Assembly (NCBI GenBank): GCA_945906115.1
Contig: CAMDQP010000039.1
Span: 1-8,599 of the forward strand
Direction: 5' to 3'
From: Opitutus sp. GAS368
Lineage (GTDB): Bacteria > Verrucomicrobiota > Verrucomicrobiia > Opitutales > UBA953
Length of the DNA: 8,599 nt
Part shown: positions 1-6,824 of the stretch, piece after piece
How the letters are laid out: each line of letters starts with the position of its first letter
Numbering within the stretch: the stretch's first letter is position 1
The notes under the pieces: generated by a model
The model's input: the letters and a program-made list of their open reading frames with translations, nothing else
What the model was told of the DNA's origin: nothing
Databases searched by the model: none
Program-made: the position numbers and the translations under genes

Positions 1-1141
1 GGTAGCCGTAGTAGCCCTTGTCCATCGCGCGCTGGCTGTTGAGGGCCATCGGCTCGGGCGAGGTGACGACCTTGCCGTCGACAAAGAGTTCACCCTTCTC
101 GCCCACGCGGAGCTTCTGACCAGGAACACCAGCAAGACGCTTGACGTAGTAGTTCTGCGAAGGCTGACCGTACTGATCATCGAGGCCACGGATGTTGTTC
201 GTCCGGAAGACGAAGGTGTCGCCGCGGGACGGCTCCACGAAGTGATAGGACATGCGGTCCACGAAGAGCATGTCGCCCGTGAGGATATCGAAGTTGAGCA
301 TCGTCTGGCCGACCGTCGCTTGTTTACCGGTCATAAGCACCGGGCCGAACGGACCGTTCTTAATGCGCCCGTCGCGGGCGGCCTTGGCGAAGACCACGCG
401 CCAGCGATCCTGATCCTGGCGGGGTAGCTTTAGCTTAGCCTCCTCAGGAAAGTATGTCCTGAGGAGCACCGTCTCGAAACCGAAGTCGGCCGGCATGAGC
501 ACGGACTGCATTATGTTACCGACCTGAATCTCATGCTTGTCCGCCGGGCCCTTCCAGATGCCCGTGCCGAAAATACCGTCGTCAATCGTGCGCTGGCGGG
601 AGCGTAGGCCGTATTCGACCTGATTGTTCCCGTAGCGCTGCATCACGATCGGGATGCCGACTTCACCGGTCGCTTCGGCCGGAATAACGTAGGTCCAGGT
701 CCACTGGACCTTCTCGAGTAGGCGGATCGCCATGCTCGGGACGGGCTCATCGGCGGCCCGCACTTCGGCGGTCATGCCGTTGTACGTGGGCCACATGGAG
801 TTCGTCGGGATTTTGAACGGCTGCAGGAAGAAGCTGCGGATCGAACCGGCCACGATCGCGGCCATGACCACCATCTCGGTGTAGTCGCAGCCGGTGGTCA
901 GCGGGTAGATCTTGCCGCCGTTGCGGACGAGCACCTCGTGCAGCTGATTAAGCAGCACCTCGACCTGCGTGAGCTCCATCGACCGGTCCTTGGAAGCGGC
1001 CCGGACCTTATCAGCCAACTCAAGCTGGCCGTTGAGGGCCTCCTTCGTGAGGACGTCGCCACGGTAGAGTTCAATCTTCTCCGACGCCTCGAGCAAGGCT
1101 TTGCCAATCTTGCGGAGCTTGCGTCGATAATAGAAGGACAT
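1..1141 (-). CDS. lepB: Signal peptidase I, 3' part missing (runs off left edge)
   Basis: Membrane-anchored serine protease that cleaves signal peptides from exported proteins. 380 codons are visible without a stop; the stop lies beyond base 1. Residues 1-80 are charged and probably cytoplasmic. Residues about 88-107 form a hydrophobic membrane segment. The serine box follows directly (PFKIPTNSMWPTYNG, nucleophile Ser115). The lysine box YYVKRLAGVPGQ holds the general base Lys334. GDMLFVDRMSY and RGDTFVF (about 289-312) are the usual intervening boxes. The last conserved box (GDNR type) would lie beyond the edge. Ser and Lys are 219 residues apart, against about 55 in E. coli, because of an insert at about 122-287. 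The ATG start is secure: an in-frame TAG lies seven codons upstream. It is third in the probable fabD-lepA-lepB operon. No Shine-Dalgarno sequence. Identity is firm; the function of the insert is unknown. Confidence 0.93.
   Translation of the reverse strand, partial: MSFYYRRKLRKIGKALLEASEKIELYRGDVLTKEALNGQLELADKVRAASKDRSMELTQVEVLLNQLHEVLVRNGGKIYPLTTGCDYTEMVVMAAIVAGSIRSFFLQPFKIPTNSMWPTYNGMTAEVRAADEPVPSMAIRLLEKVQWTWTYVIPAEATGEVGIPIVMQRYGNNQVEYGLRSRQRTIDDGIFGTGIWKGPADKHEIQVGNIMQSVLMPADFGFETVLLRTYFPEEAKLKLPRQDQDRWRVVFAKAARDGRIKNGPFGPVLMTGKQATVGQTMLNFDILTGDMLFVDRMSYHFVEPSRGDTFVFRTNNIRGLDDQYGQPSQNYYVKRLAGVPGQKLRVGEKGELFVDGKVVTSPEPMALNSQRAMDKGYYGY
440..466. repeat. Perfect 10-bp hairpin inside lepB
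   Basis: CTCCTCAGGA (440-449) and TCCTGAGGAG (457-466) form a perfect 10-bp inverted repeat with a 7-base loop. It lies inside the coding sequence of the lepB insert, encoding about VLLRTYFPEE (residues 225-234), and keeps the frame open. It includes an AGG arginine codon, whereas the surrounding genes mostly use CGN. It could be chance, an RNA structure, or a small palindromic element taken into the gene. Confidence 0.6.
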
Positions 1142-1182
1142 GGGAAGGACCCGCCCAAACTAACGGCCACCCCACCGAGGGA

Positions 1183-1200
1183 AAGCCCGAATTGGGGCTT
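1183..1200 (-). other. Small stem-loop at lepA stop, lepA-lepB gap
   Basis: On the minus strand AAGCCC and GGGCTT form a 6-bp stem around a 6-base loop, starting in the lepA stop codon and followed by TTTCCC. There is no long U run, so it is at most a weak attenuator or RNA-processing site between lepA and lepB. The remaining gap up to the lepB start shows nothing else. Confidence 0.3.
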
Positions 1201-2998
1201 AACCCTCGTTCTTGAGGATCTTGATGAAGGCTTCCTGCGGGATGTCGACCTTGCCGATCTGCTTCATGCGCTTCTTGCCCTCCTTCTGCTTGTCGAGGAG
1301 TTTGCGCTTACGGGAGATATCCCCGCCGTAGCACTTCGCGGTCACGTCCTTGCCGACGGAGCCGATGGTCTCGCGGGCGATAACCTTGGAGCCGACGGCG
1401 GCCTGGATGGCGATCTTGAAGAGCTGGCGCGGGAGGAGTTCCTTGAGCCTCTCGCAAAGGTTGCGACCGCGGCCTTCGGCCTTGCTGGCGTGCACAATCG
1501 AGGAGAAGGCGTCGACGGGCTCTTCGTTCACGCGGATGTCCATCTTCACGAGATCCGAGGTGACGTATTCGCCGAGCTCGTAGTCCATCGAACCATAGCC
1601 GCGGGTGATGGACTTCATGCGATCATTGAAGTCGACGAGGATTTCGTTGAGCGGCAGGAGGCAGACGAGGACGACGCGGTCGCCGTCGATGGTCTCGGTG
1701 CGTTCGCAGACGCCGCGCTTCTCCTGGACGAGCGTCAACATGTCGCCAATCGAGGTACCCGGGATATGGATATGGGCGCGGATGGTCGGCTCTTCGATGT
1801 GCTCGATGGCGGACGGATCCGGCATGACGACCGGGTTGTCGAGGATGTGCTCCACCCCATCGGTGGTATAGACCTTATACACGACGGACGGGTAGGTCGA
1901 AAGGATGTCGAGGTCGTACTCGCGACGGAGGCGCTCCTGCACGATCTCCATGTGGAGCAGGCCGAGGAAGCCGCAGCGGAAGCCGAAGCCCAGCGCGGTC
2001 GAACTCTCGGAGGTGTAGGTCAGCGAGGAATCATTGATCGCCAACTTGGAGAGCGAGATCTTCAGTTTTTCGTAATCGGCCGTATCGAGCGGGTAGATGC
2101 CGCTGAAGACCATCGGGCGCACCTCCTTGAAACCTGGGACGGGCTCCTTGGCGGGATCGCTAGCGAGGGTGATGGTGTCCCCGACTTTCACGTCCGCGAC
2201 TTCACGGATATTGATGACGATGTAACCGACGCAACCTGGGCCAAGTTCGTCCTGGGGCTTCATCTTCGGCGAGAAGATCCCGACTTCCTTGATGACGGAG
2301 CGAACGCCGTTGTACATCAGCTCGATGGTCTGGCCGGCCTTGAAGGTGCCCGAGAAGACGCGGACGTAGCTGATGACGCCCTTGTAGGAGTCGAAGAGCG
2401 AGTCGAAGACCAGCGCGCGGTGCTGAGGGTATTCGGACCAGCGGGGCGGCGGGACGCGCTTGACGATCGCGGCGAAGATCTCGTCGATACCGATGCCGGA
2501 CTTACCCGAGGCGAGGACGGCGTCCTGAGCGGGGATGGTGAGGATGTCCTCGACCTGGCGGCGGGCTTCTTCCGGGCGGGCGCTGGGGAGGTCGACCTTG
2601 TTGATGACCGGGACGATCTCGAGTCCCTGGTTCATCGCGAGGGTGGCGTTGGCGACCGTCTGGGCTTCCACGCCCTGGGACGCGTCAATCAGGAGCACCG
2701 CTCCTTCGCAGGCGGCAAGGGAGCGCGAGACTTCGTAGGCGAAGTCGACGTGCCCTGGGGTATCAATGAGGTTAAGGATGTACTGCTTACCGTCCGGCGC
2801 GGTGAAATTCATCGTCACCGGGTGGCACTTGATCGTGATACCCTTCTCACGCTCGAGGTCCATTGCGTCGAGGAGCTGCTCCTTCATCTGGCGTTTCTCG
2901 ATCGTCTTCGTGTGCTCGAGGAGGCGGTCGGAAAGGGTCGTCTTGCCGTGGTCGACGTGCGCGATGATGCAGAAGTTGCGGATGTGGTCTAAGGACAC
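1199..2998 (-). CDS. lepA: Elongation factor 4 (LepA), ribosome-associated GTPase
   Basis: Translational GTPase related to EF-G that binds the ribosome, acts in initiation or back-translocation, and helps under ionic stress. The 599 residues match the usual family length. GTPase motifs in order: P-loop AHVDHGKTT (13-21), switch I GITIK (53-57), DTPGH (79-83, with catalytic His83), NKVD (133-136), and SGKSG (164-168). The LepA-specific C-terminal end is present (CYGGDISRKRKLLDKQKEGK, then KKRMKQIGKVDIPQEAF). The start is GTG at 2998: an in-frame TAA lies eight codons upstream and no other start fits, and the protein then begins at the expected distance before the P-loop. The leader is pyrimidine-rich with no Shine-Dalgarno sequence. 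It lies 73 bases after fabD and 57 before lepB; lepA-lepB pairing is common in bacteria. A weak imperfect hairpin (3034-3058) lies in the fabD-lepA gap. Confidence 0.98.
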   Translation of the reverse strand: MSLDHIRNFCIIAHVDHGKTTLSDRLLEHTKTIEKRQMKEQLLDAMDLEREKGITIKCHPVTMNFTAPDGKQYILNLIDTPGHVDFAYEVSRSLAACEGAVLLIDASQGVEAQTVANATLAMNQGLEIVPVINKVDLPSARPEEARRQVEDILTIPAQDAVLASGKSGIGIDEIFAAIVKRVPPPRWSEYPQHRALVFDSLFDSYKGVISYVRVFSGTFKAGQTIELMYNGVRSVIKEVGIFSPKMKPQDELGPGCVGYIVINIREVADVKVGDTITLASDPAKEPVPGFKEVRPMVFSGIYPLDTADYEKLKISLSKLAINDSSLTYTSESSTALGFGFRCGFLGLLHMEIVQERLRREYDLDILSTYPSVVYKVYTTDGVEHILDNPVVMPDPSAIEHIEEPTIRAHIHIPGTSIGDMLTLVQEKRGVCERTETIDGDRVVLVCLLPLNEILVDFNDRMKSITRGYGSMDYELGEYVTSDLVKMDIRVNEEPVDAFSSIVHASKAEGRGRNLCERLKELLPRQLFKIAIQAAVGSKVIARETIGSVGKDVTAKCYGGDISRKRKLLDKQKEGKKRMKQIGKVDIPQEAFIKILKNEG

Positions 2999-3071
2999 GG
3001 TAAAGAGGGAAAGGGCTTAATAGGACTACGGACGGGGCGCTTGTCCAGCGTTAGCCCCAGTCAGAAGGGGT

Positions 3072-3980
3072 TTAGGCCGGAATATCGGCGAACTCGTGCA
3101 ACGAAGCCACCGGAGCCCCGGGCGCGGAGCGCTTCATCATGCCGGCCAACACGCCACCAGGTCCACATTCGTAAAACTGGGCGATGCCGGTGTCGGCGGC
3201 GGCCTTGCAATCGTCTTCCCAGAGGACCGAGGAGACCACCTGCTTGACCAACGCGGCACGGAGATCGGCCGGCTCGGCGAGCGTGCCGCCGGTGGTGTTC
3301 GCGTAGACCGTGACCCGGGGGCGCTTGAATTCGACGCCCTGTAGGAAGGCCTCGAAGGCCTGTCGAGCCGGCTCCATCAGGCGGCTGTGATAGGCGCCGG
3401 CGACGACGAGAGGCTTCACGAGTTTGAAGGCACCGAACTCCTTGGCGCGGGCGACGGCCTGAGCGACCTTCTCGGCATCGCCGGAGATCACGACCTGCCC
3501 GGGGCAGTTGAAGTTCGCGGCATCAATATCGAACGCGGCGCAGAGCTTGAAGATGTCTTCGCGGGTGCCACCGATGACCGCAGCCATGCCGCCCTTGGTC
3601 TGGTCGCAGGCGAGCTGCATCAGGCGGCCGCGTTCGGCGACGACCTTGAGGCCGGTCTCGAAATCCCAGACGCCGGCAAAGGCGTAAGCGGTCAATTCGC
3701 CGAGGGAAAGGCCCAGGCAGGCTTTGAGGTCGTTGAGCTTACCGCGCTCCTTGAGAATCTGGGCGATGGCGTAGCCTTGGACGTAGAGGGCCGGCTGGCA
3801 GACCCGGGTCTCGGTCAGGAGCTCGGCCGGGCCTTCGAAGCAGGCCTGACGGAGGTCAAACGGCAGCACCTGGGCGGCACGGTCGTAGAGGTCCTTGGCG
3901 GAGGCCGACCCTTCGTACAGCGACTTACCCATACCGACGACTTGGGCGCCTTGACCGGAGAACAGGAGAGCAGTGGACAT
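3072..3980 (-). CDS. fabD: Malonyl-CoA:ACP transacylase
   Basis: Moves malonyl from CoA to acyl carrier protein, supplying the extender unit for type II fatty-acid synthesis in the cytoplasm. It has 302 residues, close to the usual 300-310. Visible active-site parts: oxyanion motif GQGAQ (9-13), nucleophile elbow GLSLGE with Ser92, Arg117 for the malonyl carboxylate, AYHS with His198, and Gln247. The elbow reads GLSLGE rather than the E. coli GHSLGE, a variant also known in plant and cyanobacterial enzymes. The frame stays open upstream to 4163, but that part is low-complexity and unlike the family; the ATG at 3980 puts MSTALLFSGQGAQ at the normal N-terminus. It is the first gene of the probable fabD-lepA-lepB operon and diverges from purH. 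No other fatty-acid gene is nearby. The leader is CCCTCCCTCCTACCA, without a Shine-Dalgarno sequence. Confidence 0.97.
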   Translation of the reverse strand: MSTALLFSGQGAQVVGMGKSLYEGSASAKDLYDRAAQVLPFDLRQACFEGPAELLTETRVCQPALYVQGYAIAQILKERGKLNDLKACLGLSLGELTAYAFAGVWDFETGLKVVAERGRLMQLACDQTKGGMAAVIGGTREDIFKLCAAFDIDAANFNCPGQVVISGDAEKVAQAVARAKEFGAFKLVKPLVVAGAYHSRLMEPARQAFEAFLQGVEFKRPRVTVYANTTGGTLAEPADLRAALVKQVVSSVLWEDDCKAAADTGIAQFYECGPGGVLAGMMKRSAPGAPVASLHEFADIPA

Positions 3981-4029
3981 TGGTAGGAGGGAGGGAAAAA
4001 GGGCGGAAGGGTCAATGGTGGAGAGATGC

Positions 4030-4135
4030 CAGGGGGCATGCTGGCAAGGACATGGGGAGATGCCAAAAGCAGGATAAGGAAGGGATGAGTCATAACGGCC
4101 GTGCCCACGTGTCACCGTACCCACGTGCCCCCTCA
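4030..4135. repeat. Intergenic repeat element, copy A (upstream of purH)
   Basis: The left part, 4030-4058 (CAGGGGGCATGCTGGCA then ACATGGGGA), resembles the left part of copy B at 5771-5801, allowing small gaps. The right part, 4108-4135, matches 5881-5908 of copy B at 26 of 28 bases (CGTGTCACCGTACCCACG then TGCCCCCTCA). The two copies have the same orientation. The middle (4059-4107) is not clearly shared. The family is unknown; it looks like a REP- or MITE-like intergenic element. Copy A has no transposase or clear target-site duplication. Confidence 0.6.
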
Positions 4136-4154
4136 TTCGCCCCTCCTTCCTTGA

Positions 4155-4185
4155 CCCCCCCACCCCCTCCCCCTACCCCTACCCC
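4155..4185 (-). other. G-quadruplex / i-motif tract before purH
   Basis: The plus strand carries five C runs of 7, 5, 5, 4 and 4 bases separated by A, T, TA and TA. The minus strand therefore reads as five G runs with 1-2 base loops, which meets the usual strict G-quadruplex pattern. It ends 11 bases before the purH ATG, on the template strand for purH. Whether it folds in the cell is inference. Confidence 0.6.
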
Positions 4186-4196
4186 TTTCGTTCACC

Positions 4197-5738
4197 ATGC
4201 CTCTCGCCCTTCTCTCCGTCAGCGACAAGACCGGCCTCCTGCCCTTCGCCCAGGCCCTCGTCAAGGAACACGGCTATAAGCTCCTCTCCACCGGCGGCAC
4301 CTCGAAGATGCTCCGCGACGCCGGCCTGCCGGTGACCGACGTCAGCGAACACACGGGCTTCCCTGAGATCATGGAAGGCCGCGTGAAGACCCTGCACCCG
4401 AAAGTCCATGGTGGCCTCCTCTGCCGTCGCGATTCGCAGGAGCACCTCGACGAAGCCAAGAAGCACGGCATCGACCTCATCGACCTCGTCGTGGTGAACC
4501 TCTATCCGTTCGAAGCCACCGTCGCGAAGCCCCACTGCTCGTTCGAGGACGCCATCGAGAACATCGATATCGGCGGCCCGTCCATGCTACGCAGCGCCGC
4601 AAAGAACCATGCCTCCGTCTCCGTCGTCACCGACCCGGCTGACTACGAGCGCGTGCTCGCCGCGATGAAAGCCCCTGAGACCCTCGGCGAACTCCGCCGC
4701 GAACTCGCGCTCAAGGTCTTCCAGCGCACCTCGGCCTACGACGCCGCGATCGCCAACTACCTCGAATCCCAAGCTCAGCCTGGTGCCGGCAACGTCCTCG
4801 GCCTGCCCTCGCGCTTCACGTCGACCCTGCCCATCGCCCAGCGTCTCCGCTACGGCGAGAACCCGCACCAGCAGGCCGCGCTCTACGGTTCCTTCCACGA
4901 AGCCTTCGAACAGCTCCAGGGCAAGGAGCTCAGCTATAACAACATCCTCGATATCACCGCCGCGACTTACCTCATTGGCGAGTTCGAGCGCCCGACGATC
5001 TGCATCCTGAAGCACACCAACCCCTGCGGCGTGGCTTCGGCCGACACCCTCCTCGAAGCCTGGCACAAGGCCTTCGAGACCGATAAGCAGGCCCCGTTCG
5101 GCGGCATCATCGTCGCCAATCGCACCATCGACAAGGGCCTCGCCGAGGCCATCGCCGAGATTTTTTCCGAAGTCATCATCGCGCCGGAATTCGACGCTGA
5201 CGCCCTCGCGATCTTCGGCAAGAAGAAGAACCTCCGCCTCATGCGCGCCAAGGTCGGTCTCCGCGCCGACACCCTCCGCGAAGTCCGCGCCGTCATCGGC
5301 GGCGTGCTCGTCCAAGACCGCGACCAGAAGCCCGCCAACCCGCGCGACTTCAAGATTGTCACCCAGCGCGCCCCGACGGCCGATGAGATGACCGCCCTCC
5401 TCTTCGGCTGGCGCGTCGTCCGCCACGTGAAGTCCAACGCGATCGTCTACGCTGGCAAGGAACGCACGCTCAGCGTGGGCGCCGGCCAGATGTCCCGCAT
5501 CGACTCGTCGCGCATTGCAGTCTGGAAGGCTGGCGAAGCTAAGCTCTCACTGCACGGCTCCGCCATCGCATCCGACGCCTTCTTCCCCTTCCCCGACGGC
5601 CTACTCGCCGCCGCCGACGCCGGCGCGACCTGCGCCATCCAGCCAGGAGGCTCCGTGAAGGACGCCGAAGTCATCGCCGCCGCCGACGCGCGTGGCATGG
5701 CGATGGTCTTCACCGGCATGCGCCACTTTAAGCACTGA
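4197..5738 (+). CDS. purH: Bifunctional AICAR transformylase / IMP cyclohydrolase
   Basis: Catalyses the last two steps of purine synthesis: formyl transfer from 10-formyl-THF to AICAR, then ring closure of FAICAR to IMP. The 513 residues are slightly fewer than E. coli (529). The N-terminal cyclohydrolase (MGS-like) domain shows STGGT (31-35), EGRVKTLHPKVHGG (60-73), NLYPF (101-105) and DIGGPSMLRSAAKN (124-137). The transformylase domain shows RYGENPHQ (218-225) and LKHTNPCG, whose Lys272-His273 correspond to the catalytic Lys-His pair of the animal enzyme. The protein ends with the family signature FTGMRHFKH. ATG at 4197 is preceded by TTCACC and a C-rich tract, with no Shine-Dalgarno sequence. 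It stands alone, divergent from fabD and convergent with parB, with related repeats on both sides. No frameshift or missing key residue. Confidence 0.98.
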   Translation: MPLALLSVSDKTGLLPFAQALVKEHGYKLLSTGGTSKMLRDAGLPVTDVSEHTGFPEIMEGRVKTLHPKVHGGLLCRRDSQEHLDEAKKHGIDLIDLVVVNLYPFEATVAKPHCSFEDAIENIDIGGPSMLRSAAKNHASVSVVTDPADYERVLAAMKAPETLGELRRELALKVFQRTSAYDAAIANYLESQAQPGAGNVLGLPSRFTSTLPIAQRLRYGENPHQQAALYGSFHEAFEQLQGKELSYNNILDITAATYLIGEFERPTICILKHTNPCGVASADTLLEAWHKAFETDKQAPFGGIIVANRTIDKGLAEAIAEIFSEVIIAPEFDADALAIFGKKKNLRLMRAKVGLRADTLREVRAVIGGVLVQDRDQKPANPRDFKIVTQRAPTADEMTALLFGWRVVRHVKSNAIVYAGKERTLSVGAGQMSRIDSSRIAVWKAGEAKLSLHGSAIASDAFFPFPDGLLAAADAGATCAIQPGGSVKDAEVIAAADARGMAMVFTGMRHFKH

Positions 5739-5768
5739 GTTCCGCGCAGCGGAACTCAGCGCTTAAAG
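5726..5768. terminator. Long hairpin overlapping purH stop codon
   Basis: The left arm 5726-5744 and right arm 5750-5768 pair over 19 positions with one A-C mismatch around the loop CGCAG. The core CTGAGTTCCG / CGGAACTCAG is perfect. The left arm includes the last PurH codons and the TGA. No T run follows on either strand, so it is not a canonical intrinsic terminator, though it could still stop transcription or protect the 3' end in this convergent junction. A short palindrome GCGCTT-A-AAGCGC (5759-5771) overlaps its right edge. Confidence 0.6.
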
Positions 5769-5770
5769 CG

Positions 5771-5908
5771 CAGGGGACACGCTGGCATGGTGACACGGGG
5801 ACAAGGGGGTTACCCCACCAAGCGAGGCGGAAGTCTTCCTTTCTAAGGGGCGGCAATGCCGCCGCATCACCCCTTGTCACCGTGTCACCGTGCCCACTTG
5901 CCCCCTCA
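5771..5908. repeat. Intergenic repeat element, copy B, imperfect inverted repeat
   Basis: The element fills the purH-parB spacer. The left arm (about 5773-5809) and right arm (about 5870-5906) are imperfect inverted repeats; the best part pairs GGTGACACGGGGACAAGGGG with CCCCTTGTCACCGTGTCACC. The centre holds a small hairpin GGCGGC-AAT-GCCGCC (5849-5863) and the palindrome GGAAGTCTTCC. The outer right end runs into the parB stop codon (5906-5908). It shares 26 of 28 bases with copy A over 5881-5908. Its RNA could fold into a long stem and may act as terminator for parB, purH or both, but there is no U tract. Confidence 0.65.
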
Positions 5909-6805
5909 GAGCTTAATCCCAATCTTCTCGAGCAGGCGGGCGAGTTCGTCGTCGCTACTGAAAGGAATCGAGATGCTGCCTTTGGTGCCCTTGCGGACGA
6001 CCGATACTGGCGAGGCGAAGTGGGAGGCGAGGCGCTTCTGGACGTCGGCCACGACAGTCTGGACGGTCTGCTTGCGATCGGCCTTCTTAGTCGAAGCGAG
6101 CTTCTTGACCTCGGCTTCAGTGGCACGGACGGAGAGGCCCTTCTCGATCACGAGACGGGCGACCTGCACGCGATGGGCCACATTCTCGATACCGAGTAAG
6201 GCCTTGGCGTGACCGGCGGAAAGCTGGCCCTTACGTACGTAGGCCTGGAGCTCGTTGTCGAGGGCCAGGAGACGGACGCTGTTTGCGATGCTGGCGCGCG
6301 GCTTGCCGAGACGATCGGCGACGGCTTCCTGCGTGAGGCTGAAGTCACGCATGAGCGAAGCGAAGCCCAGGGCCTCGTCGATGGCGTTGAGGTCGGCACG
6401 CTGCAGGTTCTCGATGAGCGCGAGCACGGCACTGGAAGCGTCGCTGGCCTCGAGAATGCGGGCGGTGATGGTCTTCTGACCGATCAGCTTGAACGCCCGG
6501 AAACGGCGTTCGCCAGCAATCAGCTCGTAGCCGTCCTTCACCTTGCGGACCACAATCGGCTGCAGGAGGCCTTCGGAGCGGATGGAGTCGGCAAGTTCTT
6601 TCACCTGGGCGTCGTCGAAATCACGGCGCGGTTGGCGGGGATTCGGGACGATCGAAGTGAGCAGTAGTTCCTGTAGCTGGAGACCCGGCGCGACGGGAGC
6701 AGCGGCCGCAACGGTGACCGGAGCGGGCGTGGTGGGCTTGACCACGCCACCGCCGATGAGGGAACCGAGACCGCGACCGAGGGATTTCTTAGGAGGAGTG
6801 GCCAT
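5906..6805 (-). CDS. parB: Chromosome partitioning protein ParB
   Basis: ParB binds parS sites near the origin, spreads as a CTP-dependent DNA clamp, and drives origin segregation with the ATPase ParA. It has 299 residues, the usual size. The N-terminal KKSLGRGLGSLIG (6-18) is the ParA-contact peptide, followed by a Pro/Ala/Val linker (19-42). The CTPase domain shows NPRQPR (55-60), GERRFRA (98-104) and ENLQR (132-136). The helix-turn-helix is at about 157-180 (LTQEAVADRLGKPRASIANS). The C-terminal dimerisation domain (about 248-299) ends in LARLLEKIGIKL. ATG at 6805 with leader TTTCAAACAAGCCCC, no Shine-Dalgarno sequence. The upstream gene on the same strand, 19 bases away, encodes the LysM protein, not parA as is usual. 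No parS-like site (TGTTTCACGTGAAACA) was seen in the window. Confidence 0.97.
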   Translation of the reverse strand: MATPPKKSLGRGLGSLIGGGVVKPTTPAPVTVAAAAPVAPGLQLQELLLTSIVPNPRQPRRDFDDAQVKELADSIRSEGLLQPIVVRKVKDGYELIAGERRFRAFKLIGQKTITARILEASDASSAVLALIENLQRADLNAIDEALGFASLMRDFSLTQEAVADRLGKPRASIANSVRLLALDNELQAYVRKGQLSAGHAKALLGIENVAHRVQVARLVIEKGLSVRATEAEVKKLASTKKADRKQTVQTVVADVQKRLASHFASPVSVVRKGTKGSISIPFSSDDELARLLEKIGIKL

Positions 6806-6824
6806 GGGGCTTGTTTGAAAGAGA

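Larger units (their letters stand above)
3981..4196. promoter_or_regulatory. Divergent fabD / purH control region
   Basis: These 216 bases must hold the promoters for both fabD (leftward) and purH (rightward). TTGACC, one base from the -35 consensus TTGACA, occurs once toward each gene: 4151-4156 on plus, 40 bases before purH ATG, and 4010-4015 on minus, 29 bases before fabD ATG. No convincing -10 box is seen at the usual spacing, so these are tentative. Composition is strongly strand-asymmetric: purine-rich plus strand next to fabD and C-rich plus strand next to purH, so each gene has a pyrimidine-rich leader on its own coding strand. The region also holds repeat copy A and a C-tract. I saw no PurR-type operator or riboswitch. 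Confidence 0.4.

Noticed and set aside
938..2992. 684-codon open frame on the plus strand opposite lepA
   Set aside because: It is the antisense shadow of lepA and lepB. Its product is an acidic Asp/Glu/Val/Leu-rich string with no domain, as expected opposite a high-GC coding gene.
3034..3058. Hairpin in the fabD-lepA gap as a terminator
   Set aside because: The stem is interrupted (4 bp, a 4-base bulge, 4 bp) and has no T run; too weak to call.
4107..4127. Possible parS site around the two CACGTG words
   Set aside because: The flanking bases do not match TGTTTCACGTGAAACA, and the words belong to repeat copy A.
3981..4163. N-terminal extension of FabD by 61 residues
   Set aside because: The frame is open, but the sequence is intergenic repeat and low-complexity, and MSTALLFSGQGAQ at 3980 fits the family N-terminus.
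4587..5426. Minus-strand open frame opposite purH
   Set aside because: Shadow of purH with biased composition and no recognisable domain; purH is unmistakable on the other strand.
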